From assembly GCA_030145245.1 (NCBI GenBank), contig JAQYWC010000044.1:1-64000 (forward strand): DNA of 64,000 bases, given 5' to 3'. Source of the stretch: Desulfobacterium sp. GTDB taxonomy: Bacteria > Desulfobacterota > Desulfobacteria > Desulfobacterales > Desulfobacteraceae. Below are positions 1 through 8,678 of the stretch, piece after piece (position 1 is the first letter of the stretch; each line of letters begins with the position of its first letter). A model generated the notes under the pieces. The model worked only from the letters and a program-made list of their open reading frames with translations. It was not told where the DNA came from and did no database searches. A program made the position numbers and the translations under genes.

Positions 1-38
1 CAGCGTTCATTCTGAGCCAGAATCAAACTCTCCAGTTA
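1..38 (-). rRNA. 16S ribosomal RNA, 5' end only
   Basis: Read on the minus strand, bases 31 to 22 are AGAGTTTGAT followed by TCTGGCTCAG, the universally conserved start of bacterial 16S rRNA (the common 27F primer site). The conserved block begins at about residue 8 of the mature molecule in E. coli, so the mature 5' end is placed near base 38. The rest of the gene lies beyond the left edge. The exact 5' end is inferred by analogy. Confidence 0.9.
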
Positions 39-172
39 AATTCTTTGAATATCTTTTACGTGCTTTCAAAAGCACCCAAAAGACACGCTTCATCTTTATA
101 TGTCACTAACCAGTTTTCAAAGATCAAAACAAAAAAAATCCCCGTGAGAGAGAAACTCCCGTCTCACAAAGA

Positions 173-208
173 CTCAGCGAAACTACCTGACTTTCTAACT
201 TCTGTCAA
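173..208 (-). promoter_or_regulatory. rRNA operon promoter and leader
   Basis: On the minus strand a perfect -35 box TTGACA (208-203) is followed after 17 bases by TAGTTT (185-180), pointing at the 16S gene. The leader between about 173 and 39 has features common in rRNA leaders: a GATCTTTGAAAAC-type motif near 115-130 and a small hairpin around 59-75 (GTGCTTT and AAAGCAC). An open frame at 45-269 on the plus strand lies antisense to this leader and is not taken as a gene. Transcription start is inferred near 173. Confidence 0.6.
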
Positions 209-344
209 ACGTTTTCTTAAAATAATCTTCGTTTTTTTACTGAACCATTTTCAAAAACCCTTTCCATGAGGAGATAAACTGTTGATTTGACAAACATTAC
301 TCACTCAGGCGTCATTCCACTTGAGTGGATATATTTTTGTTCCA

Positions 345-375
345 TTAGGGGACAGACTTTAAATCTGTCCCCTAA
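345..375. repeat. Perfect inverted repeat with GGGGACAGA core (REP-like)
   Basis: TTAGGGGACAGA (345-356) and its exact complement (364-375) flank a 7-base loop. It lies between the 3' end of the esterase gene and the rRNA promoter, so it could end transcription of the esterase gene, although no T-run follows on either strand. GGGGAC-containing palindromes of this type often accompany REP-associated tyrosine transposases, and one such gene lies at 4236-5240. A second, shorter palindrome (TCCACT and AGTGGA) is at 316-329. Confidence 0.6.
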
Positions 376-381
376 TATAGG

Positions 382-1635
382 TCAATCCAGAAGAAGAAAG
401 CTGTCCATGCGGTCCATCATATCCTCATAAAGGGGATTATAGGTGAGCCGCTGGAGAGTTTCATATTTTTTGCGACTTTCGGGATCTTTGGAACCCTTCT
501 CCCCCAATACCAAAGCCTTGCCACTAAGACAGATTCGCCGTTCTTCCGAACTCCGCCCGTAGTGGAGGCAGTTTCTGTACTCCCCCTGGTTCCCGTAGTG
601 GGGATCATGGGGCGGCAGGGTAATGGAGGTGTGGGCAAAATTCACGATCGGCCTTCCGTCCTCCTTGTCAACACGACTATTGAGCAGCTCGACCCTGGAA
701 TTGCCGGCAAGTTCAGGCAAAGGCCTGCTGGTATAAAGCAGGACCCGGCTTTGGGGATGGGTCACATAGTTCTCGAAAAATTTAATATAGTATTCGGCAT
801 CAACTGTGGCATCCTCATGGCTCAGGGCGGTAAATACGGGGATGGACAGCCGCTTCCCCTTCTCTTCTACCAACTGATCAATGGCTTGGGTCAATTTATA
901 GATCTGGGCACCTGCGTTGGTGGTAAAGGACTCGTACTTGGCAAAATCAAGATCATCCTCCTTGCCAAGCCAGGTCTTTACGAAGGAGACCAAAGGAGCC
1001 AGGAACGCCATAGGGCTCTTGACTGCCAGGGCGGGAGAAAAAAGAAGCAACCCCTGAATGTCGTCATAAACAAGGCTGTGGTAAACCCCAAGAGCGCCGC
1101 CGGTGGAAAAGCCTGCCACAAAAAGTCGCTCCACCCTGGGAGCCATGCGTTGGACACCGTAGCGGACAGCCTTGATCCACTCCTCATACCTGACGGAAAT
1201 CAGATCCCCGGGCACGGTGCCATGCCCCGGAAGCAGCATGGCCCTGACCAGGAACCCCTTGTCCCGAAGATGGTTGCCGATCTGGCGCATGTGATAGGGG
1301 GAATCCGACAGGCCGTGGATCAGGAGAACACCATTGGCAAATTTCCCATCATCGTTTTGGGGATACCATGCAGGGTCGGGCACCAGCTCAAACGGTGTGT
1401 TGGCCCCAATGATTTCTGCCCGGCCCGGCCCGTTCAGGTCCTCCAGGTCCTCCCGGGTCTGTTCCACCATCTGCCGTGTTTTTTCCATGTAGGCGTCAAA
1501 GGGCAGCTCTGAACTATGGGGAAACGTTGAATTAACCTGGGACTCCTTCAGACGAACAGGCGTCGGCTGGCAACCGCAGGCAAAGACGATAAAGGAAACC
1601 GTTACGATCATCAGGCGATGGATTCGTCGTTTCAT
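382..1635 (-). CDS. Alpha/beta-hydrolase lipoprotein (esterase/lipase type)
   Basis: This is a serine hydrolase predicted to be anchored as a lipoprotein in the cell envelope. The N-terminus is basic and hydrophobic and ends in a lipobox-like VFACGC. An LLIHGLSDSP oxyanion-hole segment follows, then the nucleophile elbow GFSTGG (Ser about 177), a candidate acid SHEDATVD and a late His in FAHTSITLPPHDPH, which is the order of an alpha/beta hydrolase. The start at 1635 is chosen because GGAGGT lies 5 bases upstream; an in-frame ATG at 1647 has no such site. It stands alone upstream of an rRNA operon. The substrate cannot be told; carboxylesters or monoacylglycerol-like lipids are plausible. Lipid anchoring rests only on the signal sequence. 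Confidence 0.8.
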   Translation of the reverse strand: MKRRIHRLMIVTVSFIVFACGCQPTPVRLKESQVNSTFPHSSELPFDAYMEKTRQMVEQTREDLEDLNGPGRAEIIGANTPFELVPDPAWYPQNDDGKFANGVLLIHGLSDSPYHMRQIGNHLRDKGFLVRAMLLPGHGTVPGDLISVRYEEWIKAVRYGVQRMAPRVERLFVAGFSTGGALGVYHSLVYDDIQGLLLFSPALAVKSPMAFLAPLVSFVKTWLGKEDDLDFAKYESFTTNAGAQIYKLTQAIDQLVEEKGKRLSIPVFTALSHEDATVDAEYYIKFFENYVTHPQSRVLLYTSRPLPELAGNSRVELLNSRVDKEDGRPIVNFAHTSITLPPHDPHYGNQGEYRNCLHYGRSSEERRICLSGKALVLGEKGSKDPESRKKYETLQRLTYNPLYEDMMDRMDSFLLLD

Positions 1636-1808
1636 AGGCACCTCCAAAGGCTATAATTTACTTTGTTATGGGTTGAGATTCCATACCACGCCAAAAAGAC
1701 TAAAACAACAAATATCAGAACGCCGTTCCTTGCTGCGAATTATTGTTGATTAATCAGACCAGGTAATGTAGAGCAAATAGAAAACACCATGGACAAACAA
1801 AGGAATGG

Positions 1809-4139
1809 ATGATCATGGAACAACCCTACCCACGCTATAATGTAACCTTCAGCAATTCAGGCGACACCATAACCGTATCCATTGATGAAATCGAAGCTGC
1901 CATTGTCGATTTTTTGGAAAATTTCACAGCGGAAAATCTCCTGGGACCTTTGTTCTTTGACCTGATCTCCCGGGGACCGACCCCCTCTTCCTACGACAAC
2001 CTCCTCCACGCAACAGGATTTGCCAGGGACAGCCATGGTTTCCTCCGGGAGATGCTCAGCCAGATTGAACAGGCCGATTCAACCGCGGTCAATCCCGTTA
2101 CCATCAACGGCATCCCTTTTCCTGGCATGGTTCTTCTGCCCATCCTTGAACAACTCATTCCGGGGGCAAACTGCATCACCGTCCACCATGCAGACCAGAT
2201 CGAAACCATTGCCAACCAGATCATCCCAAAGAGTGATACCGACGCCATCAACCAGGTGATAGACACCTACCCCGTGCGATTTTCCATGCACACCATCCGC
2301 CAGATGCGGATCTCGAGAAACGTGGCCTGTCAATACCTACCTTTTAAAGAGGAGCTCAACCCGGTGGGCCATACCAACACCTGGATCGGCCAGTTCCACC
2401 AGGGGCTTTTGGAGCAGATGTACCAGAACCGGGTGATTTTCCTCCTCAACATGTCCTGCCCGGTCTACTGCAGGTTCTGTTTCAGGAAGCACAAGGACTC
2501 AAGGAACGAACAAAATCCCGGCATCAACGATGTCATGGATGCAGTTGAACACGTCAGGAACTCACCTCTTATAAAGGAGATCGTGATCACCGGGGGCGAC
2601 CCCTTTCTCAACCCCAGCAACATGGAGCATGCCATCGACGGGTTGGAAACCATCGACCATGTCCAAACCCTGAGGCTTGCCACCCGGTCCGTGGCCTACT
2701 ATCCCGATCTCTTTTTAAAGGATAACGCCCGCTGGCTCAACTACCTCAGGACAAAGAACCTTGAGCTCATGCAGGCGGGAAAGAGGATCGAAGTCGCCAC
2801 CCACTTTATCCATCCGGACGAAGTCTCGGTCCGGAGTCTCTCCATCATCTCCGAACTCGTGAAAGGTGGCATTGCCGTTTACGTCCAGACCCCGTTTCTT
2901 GAAAACTGCAACGACAAAGGCCCAGAACTTGCCAGGTTGTTTCAGCTGCTCAGGGGAGCCGGGGCTGAACTCCATTACATCTACATCCCCTGCAGCCCCA
3001 TCCACGGCAACAGCGTATACTGGTCCCCCCTATCCAAGGGAATCGAGGCCGGCCGTTATCTTCGTGCCCATGTGTCAGACAGAAGCATTCCCAGGATATG
3101 TACGGCAACCCCCATCGGAAAGATGGACTGGAACACCAGCGGCTGGGTCGTTGAAAAGGACCGGGACAATCCCGGTTTCCTCTGGCTCAGAACCCCCTAC
3201 ACCCCGGATTACTTTAACCGGTTCGCCCCGGTTGCCAACGACCTTGAGATGATCCGGGTCAACGAAGAGGGCACCATTGACGTAAGGTACATGGCGACCC
3301 TTGGCGACGACTCCCTGATCCTGGGTTCCCGCCCTGACCGGTCCAAACGCCGAAAAGCCCACGAATTCGAACCGGAAAGATATGTAGCTGCGAAAGCTGC
3401 CCTCAAGGCCCACCCAGGCCTTGGCCGCTCCCTGGCTTCCCTGGACTCCGCCACCCTTGCCCGGGTCCACAAAACCCGGGTGGAGCTTGAAACCGATTAC
3501 ACGGACACTGACATCCATTACATAAAAGCCAACCGGGAGATCACCGATGTGGTGCTTGTGTCCAAAGGGAAGGACCCCGGAAAATCAGCCTCAAGAATAA
3601 AACTGCTGGTCCATGGGTTAAAAGAGATCCAACACGTCAACTGCCTGAGAATCCGGTCCCTTGATCTTATCCATGATCCAGCCACCTTTACCCATGGCCT
3701 TATCGGGACCCTTGGCACCCTGAACACCCTTTCCGTTGCAAATCCATTGCGGATCGAGGTTGAGACCTGGGTCATTTGCGCAAAAGAGCTGACCCCAAGA
3801 CAGCAGGAGATCACCCAGGCCCTCTACAGAAAAGGGATCACCACCTATTTCAATGTACCGTTGGTCACCCAGGTCAATGACAACGAGAATGAAATCCAGG
3901 CCATCGCCCACAAAAGCCGTAGCTACGGCATGCAGTTCCACCACATCTATGTGGCGGGCCTTGCCCTCCAGCAGTCGCTGAACTGCGACATCAGGGTTGA
4001 CACGGACCATGTGGTTGACATCGCAACCCGGGTAAGAAGAGACGGCTCGGGACGGGAAATCCCGGCCTACATCATCCAAACCGACACGGGCGAGATCGAC
4101 TTCGAATACAGGAGAACGCCATGCACCGGGGAAAAATAA
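1809..4139 (+). CDS. KamA-family radical SAM protein with a second, degenerate barrel
   Basis: The first half is a lysine 2,3-aminomutase (KamA)-type radical SAM enzyme. The cluster motif CPVYCRFC gives Cys217, Cys221 and Cys224, and ITGGDPFLNP near 260 is the GGDP loop for SAM. Lys438 in TPIGKMDW sits where KamA has the PLP-binding lysine, though the usual glycine-rich stretch is altered. At 776 residues it is far longer than ordinary KamA (about 340-470). Residues from about 575 on repeat the order of the first barrel: VVLVSKGKDPG matches IVITGGDPFLN, RIEVETWVI matches RIEVATHFI, and MQFHHIYVAG matches AELHYIYIPC. The second copy lacks the three cluster cysteines. It has no operon partners. 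The reaction is probably an amino acid aminomutase or a relative, but the substrate is unknown. ATG at 1815 is an alternative start. Confidence 0.85.
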   Translation: MIMEQPYPRYNVTFSNSGDTITVSIDEIEAAIVDFLENFTAENLLGPLFFDLISRGPTPSSYDNLLHATGFARDSHGFLREMLSQIEQADSTAVNPVTINGIPFPGMVLLPILEQLIPGANCITVHHADQIETIANQIIPKSDTDAINQVIDTYPVRFSMHTIRQMRISRNVACQYLPFKEELNPVGHTNTWIGQFHQGLLEQMYQNRVIFLLNMSCPVYCRFCFRKHKDSRNEQNPGINDVMDAVEHVRNSPLIKEIVITGGDPFLNPSNMEHAIDGLETIDHVQTLRLATRSVAYYPDLFLKDNARWLNYLRTKNLELMQAGKRIEVATHFIHPDEVSVRSLSIISELVKGGIAVYVQTPFLENCNDKGPELARLFQLLRGAGAELHYIYIPCSPIHGNSVYWSPLSKGIEAGRYLRAHVSDRSIPRICTATPIGKMDWNTSGWVVEKDRDNPGFLWLRTPYTPDYFNRFAPVANDLEMIRVNEEGTIDVRYMATLGDDSLILGSRPDRSKRRKAHEFEPERYVAAKAALKAHPGLGRSLASLDSATLARVHKTRVELETDYTDTDIHYIKANREITDVVLVSKGKDPGKSASRIKLLVHGLKEIQHVNCLRIRSLDLIHDPATFTHGLIGTLGTLNTLSVANPLRIEVETWVICAKELTPRQQEITQALYRKGITTYFNVPLVTQVNDNENEIQAIAHKSRSYGMQFHHIYVAGLALQQSLNCDIRVDTDHVVDIATRVRRDGSGREIPAYIIQTDTGEIDFEYRRTPCTGEK

Positions 4140-4186
4140 ACCTGTCGGCCAAAATGATCACGAGATCTGGGTGGAGTACCCATAAG

Positions 4187-4213
4187 AATGTTGGGGACGG
4201 AATGTTGGGGACG
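4187..4213. repeat. Tandem 13-base repeat AATGTTGGGGACG beside the transposase
   Basis: AATGTTGGGGACG occurs at 4187-4199 and again at 4201-4213, separated by one base and flanked by CCCATAA on both sides. It lies immediately downstream of the REP-associated transposase stop codon at 4236. The GGGGAC core is shared with the palindrome at 345-375, which suggests that these are targets or ends recognised by the enzyme. That link is inference. Confidence 0.5.
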
Positions 4214-4235
4214 CCCATAAAATTATAAGTTTCTA

Positions 4236-5240
4236 CTATTTCAGAAGCGAACAGCCCATGGCCCTGGCAATGGCTTCGCCCCGGCGAACACTGATACTTA
4301 CTGCGGGCTGGGACTGGTTAAGCTCTCTGGCAAGGCTTGTCATGGTATGGCCGAGTTCATGGACCCCCCAGTAACAGAACAGACTCCTTGCCCTGACCTT
4401 TAACGGCTGTTTGCCAGGCTTGAATATCTCCTCCGGGGCAATGGATAAGAGTTCCCCAACCCTGGCTGCGAGCTGGTCAAGGCTGAAATCCACAGATTTG
4501 AGAGCATGCCGTCGCTCCATGGATTCGTTGGCACTCCGCAGCACCTGTTCCACGAAATCGGAATCCCCCAGGATGCGTTCATCGCTTTTCAGGTGCGCCC
4601 TTTCCTTGCCCATGCTTTTAACAGCAGCCCACCCACCGCAGCTCCTGACAAGGCCCCCGCCGGTCAGCTCCGGTCGCCTGCCTGCGTTGAGCCCCTGTTC
4701 CACAAATTGCCGGTAGCCGTGGCGCGCAAGGGAAGGCTGGTCTGCAAACAGCATCAGCACATGGTCGATGTTCTGCCATCCGTTAGAAATACTCCCCATG
4801 ATTGCAGCGTGACCGGCAAAAGGATAGGAATCCAGGGCATTGAGGTCCGGAATCACATTTGCCCGGATCGGGTTGAGGTGGATATAGCGCAGCAGCTCCC
4901 TGAGGTATCCCTCCTCCTGGCAGAGGATCGATTTATACCGGTTCTGGAATAGCGTCCCACTTCGCTGGTGACGGCGATTAAAAGCCATGACGTGGCCTGT
5001 CAACAGACTGCTCATCACCGAGGATATGGGGCGGGTGCCTGTTCTGAGCAGGAGATGGAAGTGGTTTGGAAGCAAAGCCCATGCAAAACAGCTGGTCTGG
5101 GAAATCAGAAGCGCTTTCCCAAGCCGGACTATAAAATTCTCCATATCCAGATCGTCATGGAAAATCCTCCTGCACTCTATCCCCCGTGCGATAACATGGT
5201 GCAGAGCTCCGGGAGCATCTATTCTAGCTTGTCGTGGCAT
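4236..5240 (-). CDS. REP-associated tyrosine transposase (IS200/Y1 family) with C-terminal helix-turn-helix
   Basis: This is a Y1-type HUH transposase of the REP-associated class. The start MPRQARIDAPGALHHVIARG is typical. The metal-binding pair is NHFHLLL, and the catalytic Tyr is expected in the segment YLRELLRYIHLNPIRANV. Ordinary IS200 proteins have about 150 residues; this one has 334. The extra C-terminal part (about 215-334) ends in a segment, LARELNQSQPAVSISVRRGE, that looks like the helix-turn-helix of DnaA domain IV, as found in many longer members. It is a single gene with no partner and no terminal inverted repeats visible, fitting a domesticated enzyme acting on REP sequences rather than an active insertion sequence. 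The frame is intact. Confidence 0.85.
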   Translation of the reverse strand: MPRQARIDAPGALHHVIARGIECRRIFHDDLDMENFIVRLGKALLISQTSCFAWALLPNHFHLLLRTGTRPISSVMSSLLTGHVMAFNRRHQRSGTLFQNRYKSILCQEEGYLRELLRYIHLNPIRANVIPDLNALDSYPFAGHAAIMGSISNGWQNIDHVLMLFADQPSLARHGYRQFVEQGLNAGRRPELTGGGLVRSCGGWAAVKSMGKERAHLKSDERILGDSDFVEQVLRSANESMERRHALKSVDFSLDQLAARVGELLSIAPEEIFKPGKQPLKVRARSLFCYWGVHELGHTMTSLARELNQSQPAVSISVRRGEAIARAMGCSLLK

Positions 5241-5340
5241 GGAGGGACTATACCATAAAATCGCCCACGAACAAACGGAAAATCCCTTAAGTCAGAAGCT
5301 GCCCCCTGCCACGCCCCGCCCTACGGAGAAACCAATAATT

Positions 5341-6447
5341 TTATGGGAGTTCCCTTAACAAACGGCAGTTTTCCGGGTCCACCGCGATGGTGACGTCGTC
5401 GCCCCGCCTGAAGGGATTTCGCTTAACAAGATTGATCACGTGGATCACCTCGCCATTGGCGAGTTCCACATAATAACTGACCTCCCCGCCCATGTAGTTT
5501 CGCTCCCGGATACGGCCGGACAGGACGTTCATGCCGGCAAGCTCCCCTTGGTCGGATCGATGGTTGATCGCAAATTTCTGGGCCCGGATCACGATATCGG
5601 CCCGGTCGCCGGGGTTGAATGTTTCCGAGGGGTTGGTCAAAAAGCTGCTCCCATCGTCGAGGCGGACCCTGATTCGCCCGTTTTCCGGAGCCTCCACAGT
5701 GGAACCGATGAAATTGGAGTGGCCCAGGAAATCGGCCACAAAATGGTTGGCGGAGTTGTTGTACACCTCAATGGGTGTTCCCTCCTGCTGGACCCGCCCG
5801 TCCTTCATCACCACGATCTTGTCGGACATGGAAAGGGCCTCCCGCTGGTCGTGGGTGACAAAAATGGTGGTCACCCCCAGGTCCTGCTGGAGCTTGTCGA
5901 TCTCCCTTCGCATATCCTCCCTTAAATTTTCGTCCAGGGCGGAGAGGGGCTCATCCATGAGAAGCACATCCGGTTCGATCACAATGGCCCGGGCAAGGGC
6001 GATGCGCTGCTGCTGCCCGCCCGAGAGCTGGGACGGCATCCGGTTTTCAACCCCTGGAAGCCGCACCATCTCCAGGGCTGCCAACACCTTATCTTTCATC
6101 ACATCCCTGGGAATCCCCCGGTACTTGAGACCAAAGGCCACATTGTCAAAAATGGTCTTGTGGGGAAAAAGGGCATAGTTCTGGAAGATCATGCCGAGAT
6201 TCCGCCTGTGGATGGGGGTGTCGTTGACCCGTTTTCCTTTGATGATGATATCCCCATGGGTGGGACTCTCAAGACCTGCAAGCATCCTTAGAAGGGTTGT
6301 CTTGCCGCAGCCGGACGGGCCCAGCAGGGTCACAAGGGCCCCCTCCGGAATATCGAGATCCATGGCTTCGACTGCAGTGACCTTTCCAAAACGCTTCACG
6401 ATTCCCCTGAATTTAACGAACGCGGGATCCTTCTCTTTCTTCAACAT
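5341..6447 (-). CDS. ABC importer ATPase, spermidine/putrescine (PotA) type
   Basis: This is the ATP-hydrolysing subunit of a polyamine-type importer. Walker A is GPSGCGKTT, the Q-loop region is MIFQNYALFPH, the signature is LSGGQQQRIALARA, Walker B is VLLMDEPLSALD and the switch His is in FVTHDQ. The C-terminal third is a TOBE-type regulatory region. The start at 6447 is preferred over 6474 because GGAGAGAG lies directly before this ATG. It is the last gene of an operon that runs from 12297 down, after the binding protein and two permeases. The gap to the binding-protein gene is filled by REP-like repeats, so expression of the ATPase may differ from that of the upstream genes. The substrate is not certain; the linked epimerase suggests an amino acid derivative. 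Confidence 0.9.
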   Translation of the reverse strand: MLKKEKDPAFVKFRGIVKRFGKVTAVEAMDLDIPEGALVTLLGPSGCGKTTLLRMLAGLESPTHGDIIIKGKRVNDTPIHRRNLGMIFQNYALFPHKTIFDNVAFGLKYRGIPRDVMKDKVLAALEMVRLPGVENRMPSQLSGGQQQRIALARAIVIEPDVLLMDEPLSALDENLREDMRREIDKLQQDLGVTTIFVTHDQREALSMSDKIVVMKDGRVQQEGTPIEVYNNSANHFVADFLGHSNFIGSTVEAPENGRIRVRLDDGSSFLTNPSETFNPGDRADIVIRAQKFAINHRSDQGELAGMNVLSGRIRERNYMGGEVSYYVELANGEVIHVINLVKRNPFRRGDDVTIAVDPENCRLLRELP

Positions 6448-6501
6448 CTCTCTCCAAGCAAGGTTAATACACAACTTCCGGACTTCAGCTTTAATGGACC
6501 G

Positions 6502-6636
6502 AATAAGCTAATAAGCTAAGCCTGACCCCATTGATTGTTAAGCTAAGCCTTGAGAAACGGGGGCAGGCTTTTGTAATTGTGCACAATAAGGAAAGCCTGA
6601 CCCCATACAATAAGCTAATAAGCTAAGCCTGACCCC
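6502..6636. repeat. REP-like cluster with AAGCCTGACCCC core
   Basis: The 12-mer AAGCCTGACCCC occurs at 6518-6529, 6593-6604 and 6625-6636. The first and third are preceded by the same AATAAGCTAATAAGCT string. Between them AAGCCT (6545) and AGGCTT (6570) form an imperfect hairpin with GGGGGCAGGCTT. The cluster fills the gap between the binding-protein and ATPase genes of one operon. The same family recurs at 30260-30443 and in related form at 50204-50233. Confidence 0.8.
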
Positions 6637-6641
6637 GGGAA

Positions 6642-7799
6642 TCAGCCGGCCCGGACCCTGTCCCATTTCTCGGCCCACTCCACCTGGTGACCATTCCAAT
6701 AAGCGGGATCGGCAAAGAGAAAACCGTCGAGTTTTCCCGTGGGATCATATGCGGGTAGCTGCTGTACAGACTCGGGCATGGGAACCTTTGTGGGATCCAG
6801 GCTCGAGGGATAGCCCTGGGCCTCGGCAACGGCGATGGAGCAACTGGGCTCCAGCATGAAGTTGAGGAGGCTCTGGGCCACCTCAAGATCGGTTCCCTTG
6901 AGCACATAGATGTACTCCATCCAGGAATAGGTATTGGGGACAGCCATGTATGCAATGGGATGTCCCTGCTTCTGGAGGGTGGCCACCCTGCCGGAATAGG
7001 CGGTGGTGGCGTAGATGTCGCCGTTGGCCAGGAGGCTCATGAGCTCAGCCCCGGACTCCCAGTACTTTTTCACAAGCTTGCGCTGTTGTTTCAGGGCGTT
7101 CCATACGGCATTGAGGTCTTTGATGTTGTTGGGATCCTGGCCCGTATACAGGGCGGCATACCAGATGTTGGTCCTGAAATCAGCCCCCCAGCTTGAGATC
7201 TTTCCCTTGAGGGTCTTATCCCACAAAAGGGCTGCACCAAGCTCTTCAGCCTTTTCCTTGGAAATCATGTTTGTATTGTAGGCGATGCCGGTCTGGCCCA
7301 GATCATAGGGAACGGCGGAAAGGGTACCCTTGGAGATGTCCCGCAGGGTATCGAGCATCTTGGGCATCACCTTGGCAAGGTTGGGAATCTTGGCTTCGTC
7401 CAGCTCCACGCCGAACCCGAGATCATTGTACCGGGCATAGTCGAACACCGCGCTCAAATGGGCAAGGTTGAACTCTCCCCCCGGAGGAATGGAGGCCTTG
7501 ACCTGGGTCAGAAAAGCATCCATGCCGGTGAAGGCCGCACTCACCACATTAACGCCGCTGGCCGTAAGATAGGGGTCAAAAGCATGGTTCCTGAAGGCTT
7601 CGGCCACGGTGCCGCCCCAGCCGTGGAAGGTGATGGATTTTGAAGCAAAGGCGTTCCGTACCGCGCCAAAGGGGCCGCCCACAAGGCCTGCTGCAGCTCC
7701 TGCCATGCCGAGGTATTTTACGAATTCCCGCCGTGAGATCTTTTTCTCGTTAAACGCTTCATGAACCGTATCAAGATGGTGCTTAACCTCGTTTTCCAT
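6642..7799 (-). CDS. Spermidine/putrescine-type periplasmic binding protein with Tat signal
   Basis: This is the solute-binding protein of the importer (PotD/PotF-like family, 385 residues). The N-terminus carries a twin-arginine motif, SRREFVKYLG, followed by a hydrophobic alanine/glycine segment, so export of the folded protein by Tat is expected. The mature part begins near SKSITFHGWGG and is followed by family blocks such as SAVPYDLGQTGIAYN. The start at 7799 has AAGGAGG at a good distance. It lies 72 bases after the second permease gene in the operon. Its stop codon is directly followed by a copy of the REP-like repeat. Family assignment is firm; the ligand (polyamine, betaine or amino acid derivative) is not known. 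Confidence 0.88.
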   Translation of the reverse strand: MENEVKHHLDTVHEAFNEKKISRREFVKYLGMAGAAAGLVGGPFGAVRNAFASKSITFHGWGGTVAEAFRNHAFDPYLTASGVNVVSAAFTGMDAFLTQVKASIPPGGEFNLAHLSAVFDYARYNDLGFGVELDEAKIPNLAKVMPKMLDTLRDISKGTLSAVPYDLGQTGIAYNTNMISKEKAEELGAALLWDKTLKGKISSWGADFRTNIWYAALYTGQDPNNIKDLNAVWNALKQQRKLVKKYWESGAELMSLLANGDIYATTAYSGRVATLQKQGHPIAYMAVPNTYSWMEYIYVLKGTDLEVAQSLLNFMLEPSCSIAVAEAQGYPSSLDPTKVPMPESVQQLPAYDPTGKLDGFLFADPAYWNGHQVEWAEKWDRVRAG

Positions 7800-7871
7800 G
7801 GATGGAGCCTCCTTGTTAGGGTATTAAATCAATGGGCCCGTCACACCGTGTTCCAGGCCGTCAACAGGTCT

Positions 7872-8678
7872 CTAAGCTTGGCTGCCCCTGGCAAACCTGC
7901 GGGACACATAGCCCGCAACAAGGGGAAGGGAAACCGTGAGAACGATCATCACGGCCCCAAGTGCATTGATCTCCGGACTGATGGAGTTTCTCAGCATGCC
8001 GAAGATCTGAACAGGCACGGTCTGATTCCTGGCCGTTGCCCAGAAAAGGGTTGCCGTCACATCATCAAAGGAGATGGTGAAGGCAAAGAGCATGCCCGCA
8101 AAAACCGCCGGGGCAAGCAGGGGAAAGGTGATCTCCCGGAATGTCTGGAAGGGGCTGGCACCCAGGGAGAGGGCCGCCTCCTCGTACTCCTTCCGTATGC
8201 CCACAAGCCTTGCCTGGACCACCAGCAGCACATAGGGAAGGGTGAGCACCACATGGCCGATGACAAGCAGAAGAAAACTCTTGGGCTGCTGGAGCCAGCG
8301 GAGAAAGAGAAGCAGGGCAACCCCCAGGACCACTTCGGGAATCATGATGGGTGCCAGAAGCAGGGTGTTGATAGCCTCCTTGCCCCGGAATTCATACCGC
8401 ACAAAGGCCATGGCCGCAGGAATTCCAATGGCCGTGGCAAGAACGGAAGTGATGGACCCCAGCACCAGGGAATTCTTGAACGCCGTGAGGATGGTGGCAT
8501 TATGGGCAAGCTTCACATACCACTTGAAGCTGAAGCCCTCCATGGGAAACGACCCGAACTGCTGGGGATTGAAGGAGAGGAGGACCACGGCCACAATGGG
8601 AGTGAACATCCATACATAGACAAGGAGGGTGTAGGCCCGGATAAGGGACCATCCTGAAAACAGTTTCATGGGTCTCAC
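7872..8678 (-). CDS. ABC importer permease, PotC type
   Basis: This is an inner-membrane permease of about 268 residues with six predicted hydrophobic segments. The coupling-loop motif EEAALSLGASPFQTFREITFP touches the ATPase. It overlaps the preceding permease: the GTG at 8678 shares GTGA with the stop codon of that gene. An ATG three codons later (8669) has GAGG 8 bases upstream and may be the true start. It forms a heterodimer with the product of 8675-9538 in this family of importers. Family assignment is from the loop and its neighbours; substrate specificity resides in the binding protein. Confidence 0.88.
   Translation of the reverse strand: MRPMKLFSGWSLIRAYTLLVYVWMFTPIVAVVLLSFNPQQFGSFPMEGFSFKWYVKLAHNATILTAFKNSLVLGSITSVLATAIGIPAAMAFVRYEFRGKEAINTLLLAPIMIPEVVLGVALLLFLRWLQQPKSFLLLVIGHVVLTLPYVLLVVQARLVGIRKEYEEAALSLGASPFQTFREITFPLLAPAVFAGMLFAFTISFDDVTATLFWATARNQTVPVQIFGMLRNSISPEINALGAVMIVLTVSLPLVAGYVSRRFARGSQA

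Noticed and set aside
45-269. 74-codon open frame on the plus strand
   Set aside because: It lies antisense in the rRNA leader and promoter and has no ribosome site or recognisable protein features.
562-1512. 316-codon open frame on the plus strand
   Set aside because: It is antisense to the lipoprotein esterase, which has a signal sequence, nucleophile elbow and ribosome site.
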